From contig JAAONU010000004.1 in assembly GCA_012932295.1 (NCBI GenBank), forward strand, positions 7,201,030 to 7,265,029: 64,000 bases of DNA, read 5' to 3'. A program made the translations under genes and the position numbers. The notes under the pieces were generated by a model. The model ran no database searches. It was given only the letters and a program-made list of their open reading frames with translations, and was not told the origin of the DNA. This document shows, one piece after another, positions 60,201 through 64,000 of this stretch (its first letter is position 1; every line of letters starts with the position of its first letter). This stretch comes from Cyclina sinensis. Its lineage: Eukaryota > Mollusca > Bivalvia > Venerida > Veneridae.

Positions 60201-62600
60201 AGTATTCTTGTTTCATCTGGAGAAAAGAATAGAATGCACAAAAAATATAAATGTTTAACTTGACAATAAAAATGGTCAAATAAAGCAGAAACCTAAAGAG
60301 TTTTTTGTATTTGTTCTAAACAGCTGATTTGTTGTTATTTATTGCCCAGGATTGTTTCGTCTAGCTAGCCGGTATTAGATTAATTAGCAGAGAACTTTAC
60401 ATGTCAAAGTAAAAGTAATTAGAGAATTTTCTCTATCTTAGTCACTGTCTCTGGTCGCAAATATTCAGGTCCATCAGATTAGATTATCGAGGGCAATATG
60501 TATAAACCAGAAGCCTTCTTTTAAAATGAAACCTATTAGATGTCGAGGCTTGCACATATTAATATATATATATATATGAGCATGAACGAAATTTTTCTCG
60601 CAGCATGCATTTTATTGATCTTTTACTATGGATAAATAATAAAAGAACGTTTGATTGTTTTATTCAGCTTTTTCCTGAAACCGTTTTCAACATATTTAAA
60701 ATAATATGCTGGATCGAAATGCTTGGTTTTACATGAATTTATATGTTAAGTCTATTGTCGGGGTCGGAACATTTGAAACGTTCAAGAGAGAGGAAAAGAA
60801 CACTGATTACAGAGAATTACATTCTGATTTAGATAGAAAACTCGATTACGAAACACTAGACACAAGGAAGACTATCTTTTTAAGAATTTCAAAGATATCG
60901 ACAGCACTTCTGAAAAAACTTACATCAGATTATTGTCGTAACATACTCGATTTCATGAGTGAGGTTTTGGAAGACAAGGCATATGGAAACATTAGAGTAT
61001 TAATGGTTGGTGGTTATGCAAAATTGCTACCAATACAGGAGTTTTTGAAACTCAAATATCCAGATCTAGAAATCTTCGTCCCAAACAATCCTTGGGTTTC
61101 TACTGTTTATGGAGCTGTATTGCTAGGTCACAAACAACATTCATATGTAGAACGTGCACAAATTACAAGAAATGCAAGAAAGAATATAGAGAACGAAACT
61201 GCAAGTGATTATATAGAGGATGATCTATCAAAAGCTAGCGATTTCATACACAGCATCGGCAGGACAAGTGACTTTCTACAAAGCACAGTCACTGATACCA
61301 CATCCAAACCTATTGCAGGTACAGAATTAAACAGTCCAGAATTACCATTCAAATATGAAATGTCTTTATTTAATCCAAACTAAACAAGAGCGTATAAGTT
61401 TTTTAGACAAACTTATTTTGTCAAAAACTAATGCCTAATTTCAGATTTTATTTCAAAAGTTGATAACATGTTATGCTTGACATACTTGCTAGCTAATTTT
61501 CATATAAATATCTCTAACTTCTCATTTCAATAAAGTTTGCCTGGTAAAATTTCTATTTAGGAATGATGGCAATGAAAAAGGGATGCGAAGGTGAACCACA
61601 GAAAATAATGGTACGACGAAATGATATCATCAGTGACGTCATCAAAGCTTACGGAGATATTGACGTTACACGGCCTTTGGAGGTACGTTTTGTTGGCGAG
61701 GAAGACAGAAACGTGACTGAGGAAATGTTCGGAATCTTCTGGGAAAGAATAGCCAGCAGTTGGTTTACAGGAGAAAATGCAATTTTTCCGCATATTTCCG
61801 TCCAGAAGAGAACTGAAGCAAGGCGATTATTCCCTGTGCTAGGTAAAGTCGTGGAACACATGCTGAATATTCTCGGTTACTTCCCCCCTCAGTTATGTCG
61901 CAGCATTGTTTTAACAATAGCAGGTAAGGAAGTCAGTACAGAACTTATTTTGGAAGATTACCTGTCGTTTGTGCCTGACAGAGAAAGTAAGTTGCTTACA
62001 GCAGGCCTTAAGGAAACCCAGTGGTCTGAAGACACGAAAAAACGTCTTGAACAATTTTTCAACGCAAAGAAAGCTTCGTGCAATCTTAAGCCAGAGACGT
62101 TCGAAAGCAATCTACTAAATATTGCATACGCAGAAATCATCGACCCCTCACACGTGTATATAACTATGATTCAAGACGGCATTTCTGATTTTGGAAAAGA
62201 ACTTTTCAACTCGCTTAGCTCTGAATCGTTGTTATCGTATAGAGTATGAGATGCTACGAGTGAATCTGTTGCTCAAATGGTCGAAAATCTCCTTGATGAA
62301 TCAGACTACAGTGCAGAAGAGGAAGTCATCATCACTTATGTCATTAACTTTATAAGCCGTATGACTAGGAAACAACTTCGACAATTTCTTATATGGCTCA
62401 CTGGATCACCAAAAATGCCAGACAGAATAAAGATCGCCTTCAGATCTTCCTGTGCTGGACCAAAGACACCAACAGCATACAGAGATAGGAAAGTCCTTGA
62501 ACTGTCAAAGGAATTCAACTCATACCGAGAGTTCGGATGTTGTCTTTCAGAGGCTGTTTTCGAGAAATTCTTTAACTCAGCTGTCTCAAATTTATATTAA
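57259..62600 (+). pseudogene. HSPA12-HECT-like gene C, disrupted
   Basis: Recognisable exons: 57259-57315, 57526-57801, 59072-59275, 59722-59869, part of exon 5 (about 60747-61318) and exon 6 61561-62600. Exons 1-4 are intact in frame and near-identical to B; exon 3 is four codons shorter (MHVR missing). Three lesions are visible. First, a deletion of roughly 0.65 kb relative to B joins intron 4 to the inside of exon 5 at about 60746, removing the acceptor and the phosphate-2 half KTLDVTI and GYGGNRLHE. Second, an in-frame loss of 29 codons occurs within exon 5 (after LRIS, near 60890). Third, a CGA-to-TGA change gives a stop at 62247-62249 in exon 6; the rest of exon 6 stays open to 62600. 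Exon 6 is more diverged from A and B than those are from each other. A transcript could still be made, but no full ATPase-HECT protein. Confidence 0.88.
58185..58715. repeat. Dispersed repeat, GTCCGTCGTGTGTCCGTC type, in intron 2 of C
   Basis: Duplicate of 44801-45315; here it directly follows CTACCGGTGTATTTC without the B-specific insertion. Confidence 0.6.
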
Positions 62601-63670
62601 GCCTGTGAAACGTTTGCAGTTTCATTATGCTTAATTTAGAATTTCGTAAATTTATATAAATGAAGAATGATGAAACAGTAATTTTAGTATTTCTAACAAT
62701 TTGAGTTCACTTAAAGGCTTCAGCATGATCCCTCTTCACTGGTCTTCATATTCAGATGTAACATACAAAACCACCTTTCATCGACGCTTTCGATCTGTAT
62801 ACTTAAACTTATTCTAGAAATTCGGCTTGTATGTTTAAAGGCTCTATTTGAGACATTAGTCAAGACAGAAATATACATTTTCTTTCAGGAATAACACTTC
62901 CGCCTAGCTGCAATTATGTTGTACTAGCAATAATTTATTTGATGTCAAGGTCGACATCTGACATTGGAATATGCATATAACTCCGTGCCTTCATAGAGAC
63001 AGAGTTAAAGTAAAAAATATGTTTATAGAACTCTGTTTTCCATTGCCTTTAAATAACCGAATCTAAACTAAAATGCAATTTTAATTCTAAAATAAAACTA
63101 GTTGCAGCAAAAAAATGGCAGCCTATTAAGAATAATTTTAAGCCATGAGATTTAAGTAATATAAGGCATGTGTGCTAAATACATGTTTATGCTTTTTTTC
63201 ACTAATATATAGTCAGAAGTGTATAAAACTATTATTTACCATTACCATGCTAAATGTATAAAATGGACTGTTCATCTTTCATTTTTGACAAATCTATAAT
63301 TGTTTATGGGGATGCTTGGTGAAAATTAACTGACTGAATGTCAAATAGTGCAGACCATAATTAGACTGCCGTGATGTGCATTGGTCGCATTGCCTCCAGT
63401 GGGGAAAAGATTAAAGTACAAAAGGTATTTGAGTATAACTAATTGAATTCGACAATTCTGGAACTCGTTTTTTTTTTGTTTTTTTTTTCGACCCCACCCC
63501 CTCCCCTCTCCTCCCTAACAATATCGATTCCATGATTTAAGAACAAACAGATATCTTCTACCTGATAACATATATTGTTATCATTGTATGATTTCTTACG
63601 TTTTCGTAACATATTCAGTATGACTGATTCCCTGTCTACTGTTTTTTCTGACAAATGCCTTCTCATTATA
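62601..63670. other. 3' flank of gene C, nothing further recognised
   Basis: Similarity to the A 3' flank persists to about 63180 (for example AGCATGATCCC and GATGTAACATACAAAACCAC) and then stops. No exon is seen beyond. Confidence 0.5.
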
Positions 63671-63808
63671 GTGCATTCAGGACGCTTGGCTATGCATGCA
63701 TGATAGTGCATTCAGGACGCTTGGCTATGCATGCATGATAGTGCATTCAGGACGCTTGGCTATGCATGCATGATAGTGCATTCAGGACGCTTGGCTATGC
63801 ATGCACAC
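63665..63808. repeat. 35 bp tandem repeat, four copies
   Basis: GTGCATTCAGGACGCTTGGC followed by TATGCATGCATGATA repeats with starts at 63671, 63706, 63741 and 63776. The copies are essentially identical, so the array is young. Each contains the palindrome TGCATGCA. Confidence 0.95.
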
Positions 63809-63909
63809 TATTGTAAAGCTACTTACACTTATTCTGTATAAATAAGAAATGTAATATTAATCTGAACTTTAAACTTATACATAGTCGTCCTGTATTTGAA
63901 GAAGGAAAA

Positions 63910-63980
63910 GTTTTTTTTTTTTTTTTTTTTTTTTTTGGGGGGGGGTTGTTGATGTTTTTTTTTTTTTGGAGGAAGGGGGG
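63910..63980. repeat. Poly(T)/poly(G) low-complexity tract
   Basis: About 26 T followed by about 10 G, then a second T run and GGAGGAAGGGGGG. Lengths here are prone to sequencing error. Confidence 0.8.
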
Positions 63981-64000
63981 AATTAACATCTTAGCCTAAC

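Larger units (their letters stand above)
49835..61500 (+). repeat. Segmental duplication, unit 2 (end of B intron 5 to C intron 5)
   Basis: This is the second copy of the unit described at 35560-49860. Its left edge lies inside intron 5 of gene B, where similarity changes from C-like (left) to A-like (right). Confidence 0.85.

Overview
This is a eukaryotic window of AT-rich DNA with split genes, GT-AG introns and many minisatellites and dispersed repeats. It is most probably from a bivalve mollusc. That assignment is inference. It rests on a multi-copy HSPA12-like Hsp70 cluster, on Ly6/uPAR and C-type lectin domains in one secreted protein, and on dispersed repeat families I recognise from mollusc genomes. 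No bacterial gene organisation, CRISPR array, rRNA gene or intact tRNA is visible.

Layout. 0.6-3.5 kb is a tandem satellite of about 128 bp units, each carrying a dyad of about 64 bp. 5.96-16.2 kb (minus) is a complete 12-exon gene for the deubiquitinase MINDY-3; its introns hold two minisatellites made from copies of its own splice junctions. 16.5-18.8 kb is repeat-rich: a fold-back element, a heptamer array, the decayed 3' end of a non-LTR retrotransposon (a second piece lies in MINDY3 intron 1) and a tRNA-derived SINE-like piece. 19.0-24.8 kb (minus) is a nine-exon gene for a secreted protein: signal peptide, two Ly6/uPAR domains, a Thr/Ser-rich linker and a C-type lectin domain. One intron of this gene holds a 1.4 kb array of about 24 bp units.

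26.8-62.6 kb (plus) is a direct array of three related six-exon genes. Exons 1-5 encode an HSPA12-type Hsp70 ATPase domain. Exon 6 encodes about 346 residues that read as a HECT E3 ligase domain whose catalytic cysteine position is replaced. Genes A and B are open through every exon. Gene C has lost the intron 4 acceptor with the start of exon 5 and has a nonsense codon in exon 6, so it is a pseudogene. Gene B is chimeric: exons 1-5 and most of intron 5 match C, while the end of intron 5, exon 6 and the 3' flank match A. This fits an unequal crossover in intron 5 that duplicated a unit of 12-14 kb.

The strongest candidate for something unusual is the Hsp70(HSPA12)-pseudo-HECT fusion and the recombination history of its array. 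The splice-junction minisatellites in MINDY3, the dyad satellite and the Ly6-Ly6-lectin architecture also deserve a second look. All exon boundaries were read by eye from reading frame, splice dinucleotides and phase; no transcript data or database search was available.
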